The translations under genes were made by a program, and so were the position numbers. This document shows, piece by piece, positions 11,224 to 20,248 of a stretch of 64,000 nt of DNA. The stretch is from contig JACWDC010000005.1 in NCBI GenBank assembly GCA_014654415.1, positions 1 to 64,000 of the forward strand. The letters run 5' to 3'. Within the stretch, counting starts at the first letter, position 1, and each line of letters begins with the position of its first letter. Source of the DNA: Pelagibacterales bacterium SAG-MED05. GTDB taxonomy: Bacteria > Pseudomonadota > Alphaproteobacteria > Pelagibacterales > Pelagibacteraceae. The notes beneath the pieces are model-generated. The model saw only the letters and a program-made list of their open reading frames with translations, ran no database searches and was not told the DNA's origin.

Positions 11224-11606
11224 AAATTTTAAAATTTAAAAACAAACAAAAATTTAAATATAATAAAAAAGTTATTATTAAAGATTTAATTTTATTATTA
11301 TCGGTTGGGATCCATAAATTTGAAAAGTTAAAAAAACAAAATGTAAAATTTAATATAGAAATTACTACTGACCCAAACCTAAAACCAGACATAAAAACAA
11401 TTGTTAATTATGAAAGTATTATAAATGATATTAAAAAATTGACTGAAAAAAAACACTTTGAGCTACTTGAAAGTTTATCAGAGTCAGTATTTGATGAAAT
11501 TTTTAAAAACAAAAAAGTAAAAAAAATTAAATTAAAAATTGAAAAATTGGATATCATTAAAGAAACAGCTTCGGTTGGTATAGAAGTTATAAAAACAAAA
11601 ATATAA
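11220..11606 (+). CDS. folB: Dihydroneopterin aldolase family protein
   Basis: FolB cleaves 7,8-dihydroneopterin to 6-hydroxymethyl-dihydropterin in folate synthesis. The 128-residue protein shows the family features: a T-fold start ([21 protein letters not shown]), the central [11 protein letters not shown] block, and the [17 protein letters not shown] block holding the pterin-anchoring glutamate. The N-terminus is very rich in lysine and asparagine, as expected for the AT-rich genome. It overlaps folM by 4 bases and its stop shares a base with the uvrC start (TAATGG). Confidence 0.85.
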   Translation: MKILKFKNKQKFKYNKKVIIKDLILLLSVGIHKFEKLKKQNVKFNIEITTDPNLKPDIKTIVNYESIINDIKKLTEKKHFELLESLSESVFDEIFKNKKVKKIKLKIEKLDIIKETASVGIEVIKTKI

Positions 11607-13441
11607 TGGACAGCTTAGAGCAAGGAAAAAAAATCATAAAAGATAAAATACCTTTGATATCTAAAAATCCTGGGGTTTATAAAATGCTTAGTTCTACAGG
11701 GGAAATACTTTATATTGGAAAAGCAAAAAATATTCCTAATAGACTTAAAAGTTACGTAACTGAGTCTAATTTACCTATAAGAACTGAGAGAATGTTATCT
11801 CTAACTCATAATCTTGAGACAACAACTACTAATAACGAAAGTGAAGCTCTGCTTTTGGAGGCAAACTTAATAAAAAAACATAAACCTAGATATAATATTC
11901 TTTTAAGGGATGATAAATCTTTTCCTTATATTTACATTGGCAATAAAGACAAATGGCCACAACTAACAAAGCTAAGAGGGAAAAAATCTAAATCCGGATA
12001 TTATTTTGGACCTTTTGCTTCAATAGGTTCAGCAAACTGGACTATTAAAATATTACAAAAAATTTTTCAGTTAAGAGTGTGTGATGACACAGTTTTTAAA
12101 AATAGAGAAAGACCATGTATACTTTATCAAATCAAAAGATGTTCGGCTCCTTGTGTGCAGCACATTTCGGAAAAAGAATATAAGTCAACAGTAAATGACG
12201 CTGTTGAGTTTATATCTGGTAAATCTAGAAGAATTCAAAAAAATTTATCTAAGGAAATGGAAAAAGCAAGCAAGGATCTTGATTATGAAAAAGCAGCAAT
12301 CGCAAGAGATAGAATAAAGGCTTTAACTCAAATACAAACATCCCAAAAAATAAATCAAACTAATTTAGATGAAGCAGATGTTATAAGTATTTATAAAGAA
12401 ACAGGTAAAACTTGCATTCAAGTCTTCTTTTTTAGATCTAAACAAAACTGGGGTAATCAAGCCTTCTATCCCAAACATGATCCGGATGATAGTATTAAAG
12501 ACATTCTCGCTTCTTTTATATCGCAATTTTATGAAAATAAAACAATACCGATTCTTATTATAACAAATTTTGAAGTTAGTGAAAGAAGGCTGTTAGAAAA
12601 AACTTTTTCAAATAAAGAAAACAAAAAAGTTATAATAAAACAAGCAAAATCTAAGAATGAAATAAATATTTCTAAACTTGCAGAAAAAAATGCAAAACAG
12701 GCCTTAACTCAAAAACTAATCCAGTCAAATAAAAATAACGATTTAATTGAAAATTTAGCAAAAAAATTCAAACTTAATAACAATGTCGATTTAATAGAAG
12801 TTTATGACAATAGTCATATTCAAGGATCAGACTCTATTGGAGCTTTAATTTGTTTTGGAAACGAGGGTTTTATTAAAAGAAGATATAGAAAATTTAATAT
12901 TAAAAATGATAAAATTAAAGGTGATGATTATGGAATGATGAAAGAAGTGTTGTTTAGAAGATTTTCAAAAGCTATTAAAGAAAAATCTGGGTCACTTTCT
13001 TTACCAGATTTAGTCATGATCGATGGTGGAAAAGGGCAATACTCTGTTTCTAGAGAAGTTTTAAATGAGCTGGGTTTACATGATTTACCTATTTTAGCTA
13101 TAGCAAAAGGTAAGAGAAGAAATGCTGGTGAAGAAAAAATTTATTATGAAAATAAAGAATTTATTTTAAACAGAAATGATCCCTTATTATTTTTCATTCA
13201 AAGATTAAGAGATGAAGCACATAGATTTGCCATAAGTGTTCATAGAGCAAAGAGGAAGAAAAACTTAAGTAAGTCTTTGCTTGATCAAATTGAAGGAATT
13301 GGTCGTCAAAGAAAAAGAGCTCTATTAAATCATTTTGGTTCTGCAAGAGCCGTAGAATCAGCTAGTTTTGATGACTTGAAATCTGTAGAAGGAATTGAAG
13401 ACAGCATAGCTAAGAAAATATATAATTATTTCCACGAATAA
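11606..13441 (+). CDS. uvrC: Excinuclease ABC subunit C
   Basis: UvrC makes the two incisions in nucleotide excision repair. The 611-residue protein has the N-terminal GIY-YIG nuclease ([19 protein letters not shown], about 23-41), a cysteine-containing insert ([15 protein letters not shown]), a UVR motif ([13 protein letters not shown], near 220) that binds UvrB, the RNase H-like endonuclease domain ([17 protein letters not shown]), and C-terminal helix-hairpin-helix motifs ([16 protein letters not shown]). It sits two genes after uvrB, separated only by folM-folB, and pgsA starts 2 bases after its stop. Confidence 0.98.
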   Translation: MDSLEQGKKIIKDKIPLISKNPGVYKMLSSTGEILYIGKAKNIPNRLKSYVTESNLPIRTERMLSLTHNLETTTTNNESEALLLEANLIKKHKPRYNILLRDDKSFPYIYIGNKDKWPQLTKLRGKKSKSGYYFGPFASIGSANWTIKILQKIFQLRVCDDTVFKNRERPCILYQIKRCSAPCVQHISEKEYKSTVNDAVEFISGKSRRIQKNLSKEMEKASKDLDYEKAAIARDRIKALTQIQTSQKINQTNLDEADVISIYKETGKTCIQVFFFRSKQNWGNQAFYPKHDPDDSIKDILASFISQFYENKTIPILIITNFEVSERRLLEKTFSNKENKKVIIKQAKSKNEINISKLAEKNAKQALTQKLIQSNKNNDLIENLAKKFKLNNNVDLIEVYDNSHIQGSDSIGALICFGNEGFIKRRYRKFNIKNDKIKGDDYGMMKEVLFRRFSKAIKEKSGSLSLPDLVMIDGGKGQYSVSREVLNELGLHDLPILAIAKGKRRNAGEEKIYYENKEFILNRNDPLLFFIQRLRDEAHRFAISVHRAKRKKNLSKSLLDQIEGIGRQRKRALLNHFGSARAVESASFDDLKSVEGIEDSIAKKIYNYFHE

Positions 13442-13443
13442 AT

Positions 13444-14025
13444 ATGAAAATACCTAATATTTTAACTATTGGCAGGATTATAATCGTTCCAATTTTTGTT
13501 TTAACTTTCTTTATTCCAGGTTTTTTTGGAGACTTAATTCCTTTTTTTATATTTATTCTAGCCAGTTTTACTGATTATTTAGATGGTTTATTGGCAAGAG
13601 TATTTAAAGAAGAATCTAAATTAGGGGAATTATTAGATCCAATAGCTGATAAAATTATTGTTGCTGCAGCATTAATATTATTAGTGATGAATGGAACTAT
13701 CAAAAACTATGAAGTAATTGCTGCTATAATAATACTTACCAGAGAAATTCTTATTTCTGGATTAAGAGAATTTCTAGCTAAAACGAGTGTATCAATTCAA
13801 GTAACCAGCTTGGCTAAATTAAAAACATTATTGCAGATGCTTTCAATCGCAATACTTTTAACTGGAGAAAGTGGAAACAAAATAATCAATTTTCAAGATT
13901 ACAATGCTCAAACTATTGGTATTATTCTTCTATGGCTTTCAGCTGCCTTAACATTATATACGGGTTATGATTATGTTATAAAAGGTATAGACCATGCCAT
14001 TAATGAAGATAAAAAGGATGAATAA
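13444..14025 (+). CDS. pgsA: CDP-diacylglycerol--glycerol-3-phosphate 3-phosphatidyltransferase
   Basis: PgsA makes phosphatidylglycerol phosphate, the committed step to phosphatidylglycerol and cardiolipin, in the inner membrane. The CDP-alcohol phosphotransferase signature is complete: DYLDGLLARVFKEESKLGE followed by LLDPIADK (about residues 43-70). Several hydrophobic helices follow, and the length of 193 is normal. The uvrC-pgsA order is common in alphaproteobacteria. Its stop overlaps the start of the methyltransferase gene by one base (TAATG). Confidence 0.96.
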   Translation: MKIPNILTIGRIIIVPIFVLTFFIPGFFGDLIPFFIFILASFTDYLDGLLARVFKEESKLGELLDPIADKIIVAAALILLVMNGTIKNYEVIAAIIILTREILISGLREFLAKTSVSIQVTSLAKLKTLLQMLSIAILLTGESGNKIINFQDYNAQTIGIILLWLSAALTLYTGYDYVIKGIDHAINEDKKDE

Positions 14026-14768
14026 TGAGTTTAAGTGAAATAAATATTAGAGAAAAAGAATTCCACAATAAGCTTCAATCCAAACCAAAAGGAAGATTTG
14101 AGAATATATTCTATAAGGCTATAAGTAATTGTGGTGAAGATTTTTTAATTTATCTAAAAGACAAAGCTAAAAACTCAGAAATTTTGGATTACGGTTGTGG
14201 TTTAGGTTCATTTGCTGAAAAAGTAATAAAGTACAATCCTAGAAAAATAACTGGAATTGATATTTCTGAAATATCAATAGATAAAGCTAAAAAAAAAGCC
14301 AAAGAACTTAATATTGATATAAATTACAAAGTAGATAATTGTGAAAAAACTAGTTTACATCAAAATAGCTTTGATATTGTCTATGGAACTGGAATCTTGC
14401 ATCATTTAGAGATAAATAAGTGTTTAGATGAAATACATAGAGTGTTAAGATCAAATGGACTACTGCTATTTATAGAACCTTTAGGAACAAATCCAATAAT
14501 TAATCTTTACAGAAAATTAACTCCAAATGCTCGATCAAAAGATGAACATCCTTTAATAAAAAAAGATTTCGAATATCTTAATAAAAAATTTGTAGATGTT
14601 AAAATAAGATATTATGGATTTTTAACTTTAATATTTTTTCCATTTTATAAAACACCAAAAAAATCAAAATTCTTTGAATTATTAGTTTCTTTTGATCAAT
14701 TGCTATTTAAATTTAAATTTTTTCAAATATTAGCTTGGTCAGTACTAATCTCAGCTAAAAAAGATTAA
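14025..14768 (+). CDS. Class I SAM-dependent methyltransferase
   Basis: A 247-residue methyltransferase with SAM motif I ILDYGCGLGSFAEK (about 53-66), the acidic residue of motif II in ITGIDISE, and motif post-I/II in FDIVYGTGILHHL (about 118-130). This is the Methyltransf_11/UbiE-like layout. The C-terminal third is hydrophobic and aromatic (GFLTLIFFPFYK), suggesting a lipid or quinone substrate or membrane association. It is coupled to pgsA by a one-base overlap, which fits a lipid role, but the substrate is not identifiable. It converges on ilvE with a 4-base overlap. Confidence 0.75.
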   Translation: MSLSEINIREKEFHNKLQSKPKGRFENIFYKAISNCGEDFLIYLKDKAKNSEILDYGCGLGSFAEKVIKYNPRKITGIDISEISIDKAKKKAKELNIDINYKVDNCEKTSLHQNSFDIVYGTGILHHLEINKCLDEIHRVLRSNGLLLFIEPLGTNPIINLYRKLTPNARSKDEHPLIKKDFEYLNKKFVDVKIRYYGFLTLIFFPFYKTPKKSKFFELLVSFDQLLFKFKFFQILAWSVLISAKKD

Positions 14769-15652
14769 GCAGCAGTTTTTTTTCTTACTAAATCTTGGTA
14801 ACTGTTATTAAGGTCTGTGATTACATCACAGACTTTAAAGTTGTAATCGTTAATTTGAGAAACTGGAGTAACTTCAGCAGCTGTGCCAGTTAAAAAACAA
14901 CCGACAAAATTTTTCATTTCCTCTGGTTTAATTTTTCTTTCTATCAACTTTATACTCTTGGCTTTAGCAATTTTAATTACTTCTCGTCTAGTGATCCCAT
15001 CTAAAAAAGAGTCTGGAATAGGTGTATGTAATTCACCTGATTCATTTTTAAAAAATATATTGGCTCCTGTTGCCTCAGCGATATTTCCTTCGTGATCTAA
15101 CATTAAAGAATCTGTAAATCCTTTGCTTTCTGCTTCATGTTTTGAAAGTGTGCATATCATATATAAGCCAGCGGCTTTGGTATCCCAAGGAACAGAGTTT
15201 GGATTCGGCCTTCTCCATGATGAGATATTTAATCTTATTCCTTTTAACTTTAATTTAGGATCAAAGTAAGAACCCCATTCCCAAGTAGCAATTGCAACAT
15301 GAATTTTATTTTTCTGAGCAGAGATAGCCATCATTTCGCTACCTCTCCAGATTACTGGTCTAACGTAACCATTCTGAACTTTTTGAATATTAACAATATT
15401 TTTACAAGCATGGTTTATCTCTTCTTGACTATAAGGAACTTTAATTCCCATTCTCTTAGCAGAGTAAAATAATCTTTCCGTATGCTCCTCTAATTTAAAA
15501 ATGTCACCATCATACACACGTTCGCCTTCAAAAACGCAGCTAGCATAATGAAGTCCATGATTTAAAACATGAATATTTGCATCGGCCCAATTAACAGTTT
15601 TGCCATTAAACCAAATTTTTCCAGATCTTTTATCGTATGGTATGCTTTCCAT
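14765..15652 (-). CDS. ilvE: Branched-chain amino acid aminotransferase
   Basis: A fold-type IV PLP aminotransferase of 295 residues that carries out the last step of valine, leucine and isoleucine synthesis. The PLP lysine lies in WDTKAAGLY, and the family blocks HYASCVFEGERVYDG, LMLDHEGNIAEATGANIFF and DGITRREVIKIA are present, with GTAAEVTPV near the C-terminus. It is divergent from the MarR-type regulator petP. The 77-base gap between them holds a palindrome that could control both. Confidence 0.95.
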   Translation of the reverse strand: MESIPYDKRSGKIWFNGKTVNWADANIHVLNHGLHYASCVFEGERVYDGDIFKLEEHTERLFYSAKRMGIKVPYSQEEINHACKNIVNIQKVQNGYVRPVIWRGSEMMAISAQKNKIHVAIATWEWGSYFDPKLKLKGIRLNISSWRRPNPNSVPWDTKAAGLYMICTLSKHEAESKGFTDSLMLDHEGNIAEATGANIFFKNESGELHTPIPDSFLDGITRREVIKIAKAKSIKLIERKIKPEEMKNFVGCFLTGTAAEVTPVSQINDYNFKVCDVITDLNNSYQDLVRKKTAA

Positions 15653-15661
15653 TAAGAAGTA

Positions 15662-15700
15662 AATATATAGATTTTTTTGTTACAAAAAAGTATATTTCTT
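15662..15700. promoter_or_regulatory. Imperfect AT-rich palindrome between ilvE and petP
   Basis: The core is a perfect inverted repeat TTTTTTG-TTA-CAAAAAA (15673-15689). Partial symmetry extends outward for about ten more positions per arm, so about 14 of 18 positions pair. It sits in the only space available for the divergent ilvE and petP promoters. MarR-family proteins bind palindromes of this size, often in front of their own gene, so it is a candidate PetP operator. AT-rich composition makes chance symmetry likelier. Confidence 0.4.
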
Positions 15701-15729
15701 ACTAGGATAAGTCAATATAACTTACCATT

Positions 15730-16170
15730 ATGAAAGATTTACTTTATCTTAAAGACGAGCAAATTAAAGACTGTATTCAACTTTTGTTTTATGCTTATCG
15801 AGAAACTTTTGCTGATCCTAAAGAAGTATTATCAAAAAAGTTTTTTGGGCCAGCTCATTTAAGGTCTTTAAATCTTATAGAAAGGTATCCTGGAATAAGT
15901 CTTGGAGAATTAATATTTAAATTAAAAGTAACCAAACAAAGTTTAAACAGAGTACTAAGAGATTTGATTAAATCAAAAATGATAAAACAGATTAAAGATG
16001 AAAGTGATACAAGAAAGAAAAATTTATTTCTTGATAAAGAGGGAAAAATTTTTTTTGAAGCTGTATATAATTCACAACGAAAAAGAATATTTAATGCTTT
16101 AAAAAATTCAAGTTCTGATTCAGTAATAAAATTTAAAGAAGTTTTAAAAAAAATTATAGATGGGAAATAA
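15730..16170 (+). CDS. petP: MarR-family transcriptional regulator, PetP-like
   Basis: A 146-residue winged-helix regulator. The recognition region SLGELIFKLKVTKQSLNRVLRDLIKSKMI (about 55-83) and the wing IKQIKDESDTRKKNLFLDKEG are typical of MarR proteins. The order MarR gene, OmpR-type gene, histidine kinase next to ilvE matches the alphaproteobacterial petP-petR neighbourhood. In Rhodobacter capsulatus, PetP and PetR are needed for cytochrome bc1 production. The stop overlaps the petR start by 11 bases. The orthology is inferred from family and position. Confidence 0.75.
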   Translation: MKDLLYLKDEQIKDCIQLLFYAYRETFADPKEVLSKKFFGPAHLRSLNLIERYPGISLGELIFKLKVTKQSLNRVLRDLIKSKMIKQIKDESDTRKKNLFLDKEGKIFFEAVYNSQRKRIFNALKNSSSDSVIKFKEVLKKIIDGK

Positions 16171-16837
16171 CAAAATACATATTTTAGTTGTAGATGACGA
16201 TAATCGAATTAGAGATCTTTTAAAAGAATATTTAACTGAAAAAGATTATGTAGTTTCAACGTCAAATAATGCTGAAAATGCAAAAATAAAGATTAGTCAA
16301 TTTAAGTTTGATTTAATTGTCTTAGATGTAATGATGCCAGGACAAAACGGTTATGAGCTTACCAAAGAAATAAAAAAAAATATGGAAATTCCTATAATAT
16401 TATTAACTGCAAAAGGAGAGGTGGAAAACAGAATTAAAGGTTTAGAGCTAGGGGCAGATGATTATATTGGGAAACCTTTTGAGCCAAAAGAATTGCTGTT
16501 AAGAATAAAAAATTTAACTAACAAGAATAAAAAAATTGATCTAAATATCAAACACTTTGTAGGCCACGCTCAAATAGATTTGAATAAAATGAATATAATT
16601 TTGGAAGAACAAGATAAAAAAATAAATCTATCTGAAAAAAAAGTTTTAGTTGAAATGCTTTCGAATCCTGGAAAAACTTACTCTCGAGAAGAGATCGGTA
16701 AAATATCTGGTATTAGCCAAGAGAGATCAATAGATGTTATGATCACTAGGTTGAGACAAAAAATAGAAATAAATCCTAAAAATCCAAAATATCTACAAAC
16801 TATAAGAGGGTCAGGCTATGTTCTCTGGATTGAATAA
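16160..16837 (+). CDS. petR: OmpR-family response regulator, PetR-like
   Basis: The receiver domain (1-120) has the acidic pocket VVDDDN, phospho-acceptor Asp56 in DLIVLDVMMPG, the Thr of LLTAKGE and the Lys of GKPFEP. A C-terminal winged-helix DNA-binding domain follows (about 130-225, with RSIDVMITRLRQKIE and RGSGYVLW). It overlaps both petP and the downstream histidine kinase (20 bases), so the three form one operon and the kinase is the probable partner. The petABC genes lie 8 kb away in the same window and are candidate targets. Confidence 0.88.
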   Translation: MGNNKIHILVVDDDNRIRDLLKEYLTEKDYVVSTSNNAENAKIKISQFKFDLIVLDVMMPGQNGYELTKEIKKNMEIPIILLTAKGEVENRIKGLELGADDYIGKPFEPKELLLRIKNLTNKNKKIDLNIKHFVGHAQIDLNKMNIILEEQDKKINLSEKKVLVEMLSNPGKTYSREEIGKISGISQERSIDVMITRLRQKIEINPKNPKYLQTIRGSGYVLWIE

Positions 16838-18134
16838 ATTATTAAAAATCATTTTGCCAAAAAGATTATTTTACAGAGCTCTTATAATAGTTGCGGCTCC
16901 AACCATTATATTGCAATTAATTATTACCGTTGTTTTCTATGATAGTATATGGATTAAAGCTAACAAAACCATAACTCGATCTTTGGTTTCACAATTGAAA
17001 ACGATTCAAAATGCATATTTAAACAATAAAGATAATTTAGATTTTTTTACTGACAGCTATAAAAATAATTTTAATTTTGAAATTAGCATTAATAATAATC
17101 CATTTCCATCATCAAGTGGTGAGAGAAAATTCAGTCCCATGGACAGATCTTTAAGACGTGAATTAAAATCATCTTTTGGAAATAATAATTATTGGTTTAA
17201 TACATCAAAATTTAAAAATGCTGTAGAAATTAAAATAAAATCAGAAAATGAAGTAATGGAGTTTTTAGTGCCTAAAGAGATGGTGGCTACATCTTCTGTA
17301 AGATTATTTATTTTATGGACGACTCTACCTTCAATAGTTTTAATTTTAATTGCATTAATTTTTCTTAAAAATCAAACCAGACCATTAGCTAAACTTGCAA
17401 AAGCTGCCGAAAGATTTGGCAAAGGAGATTATGTTAATAATTTCAGGCCTTCAGGAGCAGCCGAAATTAGAAAAGCTGCATACGAATTTGATAGAATGGC
17501 AAAAAGGATTAATCGTCATCTAAATCAAAGATCTGAAATGTTATCTGGAATAAGTCATGACTTAAGAACTCCTCTCACTAGATTAAAGTTACAATTAGCA
17601 ATGATAAAAGAAAAGGATATTTCAGCAAATATGTCCAAAGATATTGATGAAATGGAGGGCATGCTTAATGATTATTTACAATTTGCAAAAACTCAAACCA
17701 AAGAAAGCACCTCCACAATTAATTTATCTAATTTGTTTAATGAAATTAAAAATGATTTAAAAAACGAAAACCTTACTCTAATAGATTCAGAAGAAATTAT
17801 TTTAACAGGAAGAGCTTCTTCTTTAAAAAGATGCTTTGAGAATGTTATTAATAATGGTCTAATCTATGGAGAAAAAGTATATGTAAACCTAAATAAAAGT
17901 TCTAATAGAATAATAATAAATATTGAAGATAACGGTCCAGGCATACCCGAAGAGCAGTATAGAAATGTTTTTAAACCTTTTTTCAGACTAGATAAAAGTA
18001 GAAGCCTTAATAAATCAGGAGTTGGTTTAGGTCTAGCTATAGTTGAAGATATAATTAATTCCCATGGTGGCAATATTCAACTTGGAAAAAGTCAGTATAA
18101 AGGTCTGCAAGTTAAGATTTCTTTACCTTTTTAG
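16818..18134 (+). CDS. EnvZ-type sensor histidine kinase
   Basis: A 438-residue inner-membrane kinase. Membrane helices at about 20-42 and 161-184 enclose a periplasmic loop of about 115 residues. A HAMP domain follows (about 185-235), then the H-box with phospho-accepting His247 in GISHDLRTPLTRLK, and the ATP-binding domain with IEDNGPGIP and GVGLGLAIVEDI. The layout and length match EnvZ-like kinases. It overlaps petR, its likely partner, by 20 bases. The 3' end overlaps the convergent ubiK gene by 23 bases. The signal sensed is not evident. Confidence 0.92.
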   Translation: MFSGLNKLLKIILPKRLFYRALIIVAAPTIILQLIITVVFYDSIWIKANKTITRSLVSQLKTIQNAYLNNKDNLDFFTDSYKNNFNFEISINNNPFPSSSGERKFSPMDRSLRRELKSSFGNNNYWFNTSKFKNAVEIKIKSENEVMEFLVPKEMVATSSVRLFILWTTLPSIVLILIALIFLKNQTRPLAKLAKAAERFGKGDYVNNFRPSGAAEIRKAAYEFDRMAKRINRHLNQRSEMLSGISHDLRTPLTRLKLQLAMIKEKDISANMSKDIDEMEGMLNDYLQFAKTQTKESTSTINLSNLFNEIKNDLKNENLTLIDSEEIILTGRASSLKRCFENVINNGLIYGEKVYVNLNKSSNRIIINIEDNGPGIPEEQYRNVFKPFFRLDKSRSLNKSGVGLGLAIVEDIINSHGGNIQLGKSQYKGLQVKISLPF

Positions 18135-18357
18135 TTTTCTTTCTATTTGATAATTTCCTTATAGCTAGTTCTTGTTTTTGAACCAATTTTTTTAAAATTT
18201 CAAATTCTTCTCTTGAAACAAGTTGAAATTTATTAATTAACTTGTCTCTTGTAAATTTCAGATCAGTAGATATTTCTTTTTTGATATCTTTTGAGGTTAG
18301 AATTCCATTCTCAACTAAACTAGATAAAGTCTTTAATAATTTTTCAGAATTACTCAT
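18112..18357 (-). CDS. ubiK: Ubiquinone biosynthesis accessory factor UbiK (BMFP domain)
   Basis: This 81-residue protein matches the YqiC/BMFP family: an N-terminal amphipathic segment, a middle helix, and the diagnostic LVSREEFEILKKLVQKQELAIRKL coiled-coil region near residues 46-69. UbiK assists the late ubiquinone-synthesis enzymes and associates with lipids. The lysine-rich tail overlaps the end of the histidine kinase gene on the other strand. It is divergent from lgt, a neighbour it commonly has in alphaproteobacteria. Confidence 0.82.
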   Translation of the reverse strand: MSNSEKLLKTLSSLVENGILTSKDIKKEISTDLKFTRDKLINKFQLVSREEFEILKKLVQKQELAIRKLSNRKKTKKVKKS

Positions 18358-18408
18358 AATTTATCTTATTTGATAGAAAAATTAATTTCAAATATGATAT
18401 AAGAAATT

Positions 18409-19197
18409 ATGTACACCCATGATTTAGACCCTATTTTGTTTGATTTTGGGTTTTTAGTTATCAGATGGTATTCACTTGCTTATATTTTCGGGATTTTGAT
18501 TGGTTGGTGGTTAGGTAAAAGAATCATCTTGAAGAGATTTCAAAATCTTAATTTCAATTTAGAAATAAAAGAATTTGATAATTTAATTACTTATATAATC
18601 ATATCCATGTTGGTAGGAGGTAGAATTGGTTATATTTTATTTTATAATTTTGGATATTACTTATCAAATCCACTTGATATTCTAAAAATTTGGGAGGGTG
18701 GTATGTCTTTCCATGGAGCATTAATAGCTATAATTTTAGGTACTTATTGGTTTTCAATAAAGAAAAATATACCAACTTTTTTCTTATTAGATATAATCGC
18801 CTTCGTTGCCCCAATAGGAATATTTTTTGGAAGAGTAGCTAATTTTATTAATGGAGAATTGATTGGCAAAACAACAGACGTTTTCTGGGGAGTTATTTTT
18901 CCTAACATTGATAATAACATAAGGCACCCATCACAATTATATGAGGCTTTTTTTGAAGGTGTATTTTTATTTATTATCATGAATTTAATCTTATTTAGAA
19001 ATAATTATAAAACTGGAACTTGCTCTTATATGTTTTTAATTTTTTATGGTATTTTTAGAACATTTTCTGAGTTCTTTAGAGAGCCAGATTCACAGGTTGG
19101 ATATTTATTTAATCACTTTAGTATGGGAATGATTTTAAGTTTTTTAATGATATTGGCTGGTATAATTATTTTTTTAAAAAAAAATGATATCAAATAA
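18409..19197 (+). CDS. lgt: Prolipoprotein diacylglyceryl transferase
   Basis: Lgt transfers diacylglycerol from phosphatidylglycerol to the lipobox cysteine of prolipoproteins in the inner membrane. The 262-residue protein is polytopic, with the essential GGMSFHGALIA segment (about 101-111) and the Lgt signature GRVANFINGELIGKTTD (about 141-157). A YEAFFEGVFLF segment follows. The length is normal. It overlaps the next gene by 14 bases, in the conserved order lgt-midA-pgeF. Confidence 0.96.
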   Translation: MYTHDLDPILFDFGFLVIRWYSLAYIFGILIGWWLGKRIILKRFQNLNFNLEIKEFDNLITYIIISMLVGGRIGYILFYNFGYYLSNPLDILKIWEGGMSFHGALIAIILGTYWFSIKKNIPTFFLLDIIAFVAPIGIFFGRVANFINGELIGKTTDVFWGVIFPNIDNNIRHPSQLYEAFFEGVFLFIIMNLILFRNNYKTGTCSYMFLIFYGIFRTFSEFFREPDSQVGYLFNHFSMGMILSFLMILAGIIIFLKKNDIK

Positions 19198-20248
19198 AAA
19201 TTTTTTTAATAATTCTAAAGTGCTTCCCGTTGATCAATTTATTGAAAATGTTCTTTATAAAAAAAAGGTTGGTTATTACTCATCAAAGATTCCTTTCGGT
19301 AAAAAAGGAGATTTTTTAACTGCCCCAGGTATATCAAATTTATTTTCTGAAATAATTGGAATATGGCTTATATCAACCTGGAATACTTTAGGTAGACCTA
19401 AAAGATTTAATATAGTTGAACTTGGCCCCGGAGATGGAAGTTTAACAAAAATTTTACTTAAAACATTTCAACAATTTTCCACATTTAATCAAGCAGCTAA
19501 TATTTTTTTATATGAAAAAAGTAATTTATTAAAGAAATTACAAAAAAAAAATATAAATAATTTAAAAGTAAAATGGATAAAAAATTTTACTAGCATAAAA
19601 AAAGGGCCAATTATTTTTTTTGGTAATGAGTTTTTTGATGCAATACCAATTAAACAATTTACTCGTAAAAAAAATCTTTTGTTGGAAAAATATTATTCAT
19701 TGAATAAAAAAAATAAAATTGATGAAATTTATAAAAAAGCTTCTAATAGATATATCTCTCAGATAAAAAAGTTTAAAATTTTAAAAAATTTAAAATTTGT
19801 TGAGTTTCCAAAATTAGGACTTGATGAATTAAATAAGATAGTCAAAAAAATAGCAAAGCTTGAAGGCGGTCTTCTTCTAATTGATTACGGCTATTTAACT
19901 CCTAAAAATAAAAATACATTACAATCTCTAATAAAACACAAAAAAAATAAATTATTAGACAATTTAGGTAAAGCAGACATAACTTCTTTGGTTAATTTTA
20001 ACCTTTTGAATGAGTATTTTATTAATAATAATTTAAAAGTAAAAAAAGTTGTCACTCAAAAGTTTTTTTTAGAAAAAATGGGGATTATTGAGAGAGCTAA
20101 TAGTTTAAGTAAAAAAATGAGTTTCAAAGAACAATCAAATTTATATTTGAGATTAAAAAGATTACTAGACACAAAGTTGATGGGAGATTTGTTTAAAGTT
20201 ATTTTTACGTATAAATTCAAAAAAGATGACTTTATAGGATTTGAATAA
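19184..20248 (+). CDS. MidA/NDUFAF7-family class I SAM methyltransferase
   Basis: A 354-residue member of the DUF185 family. In mitochondria, NDUFAF7 methylates an arginine of a complex I subunit, so a role in protein methylation for respiratory complex I assembly is a reasonable inference here. The family blocks are YYSSKIPFGKKGDFLTAPGIS, the SAM motif NIVELGPGDGSLTKILL (about 81-97), the FGNEFFDAIPIKQF block, and LLIDYGYLTPKNKNTLQS. The sequence is lysine-rich. The gene overlaps lgt by 14 bases and its last base is shared with the pgeF start. Confidence 0.88.
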   Translation: MISNKNFFNNSKVLPVDQFIENVLYKKKVGYYSSKIPFGKKGDFLTAPGISNLFSEIIGIWLISTWNTLGRPKRFNIVELGPGDGSLTKILLKTFQQFSTFNQAANIFLYEKSNLLKKLQKKNINNLKVKWIKNFTSIKKGPIIFFGNEFFDAIPIKQFTRKKNLLLEKYYSLNKKNKIDEIYKKASNRYISQIKKFKILKNLKFVEFPKLGLDELNKIVKKIAKLEGGLLLIDYGYLTPKNKNTLQSLIKHKKNKLLDNLGKADITSLVNFNLLNEYFINNNLKVKKVVTQKFFLEKMGIIERANSLSKKMSFKEQSNLYLRLKRLLDTKLMGDLFKVIFTYKFKKDDFIGFE

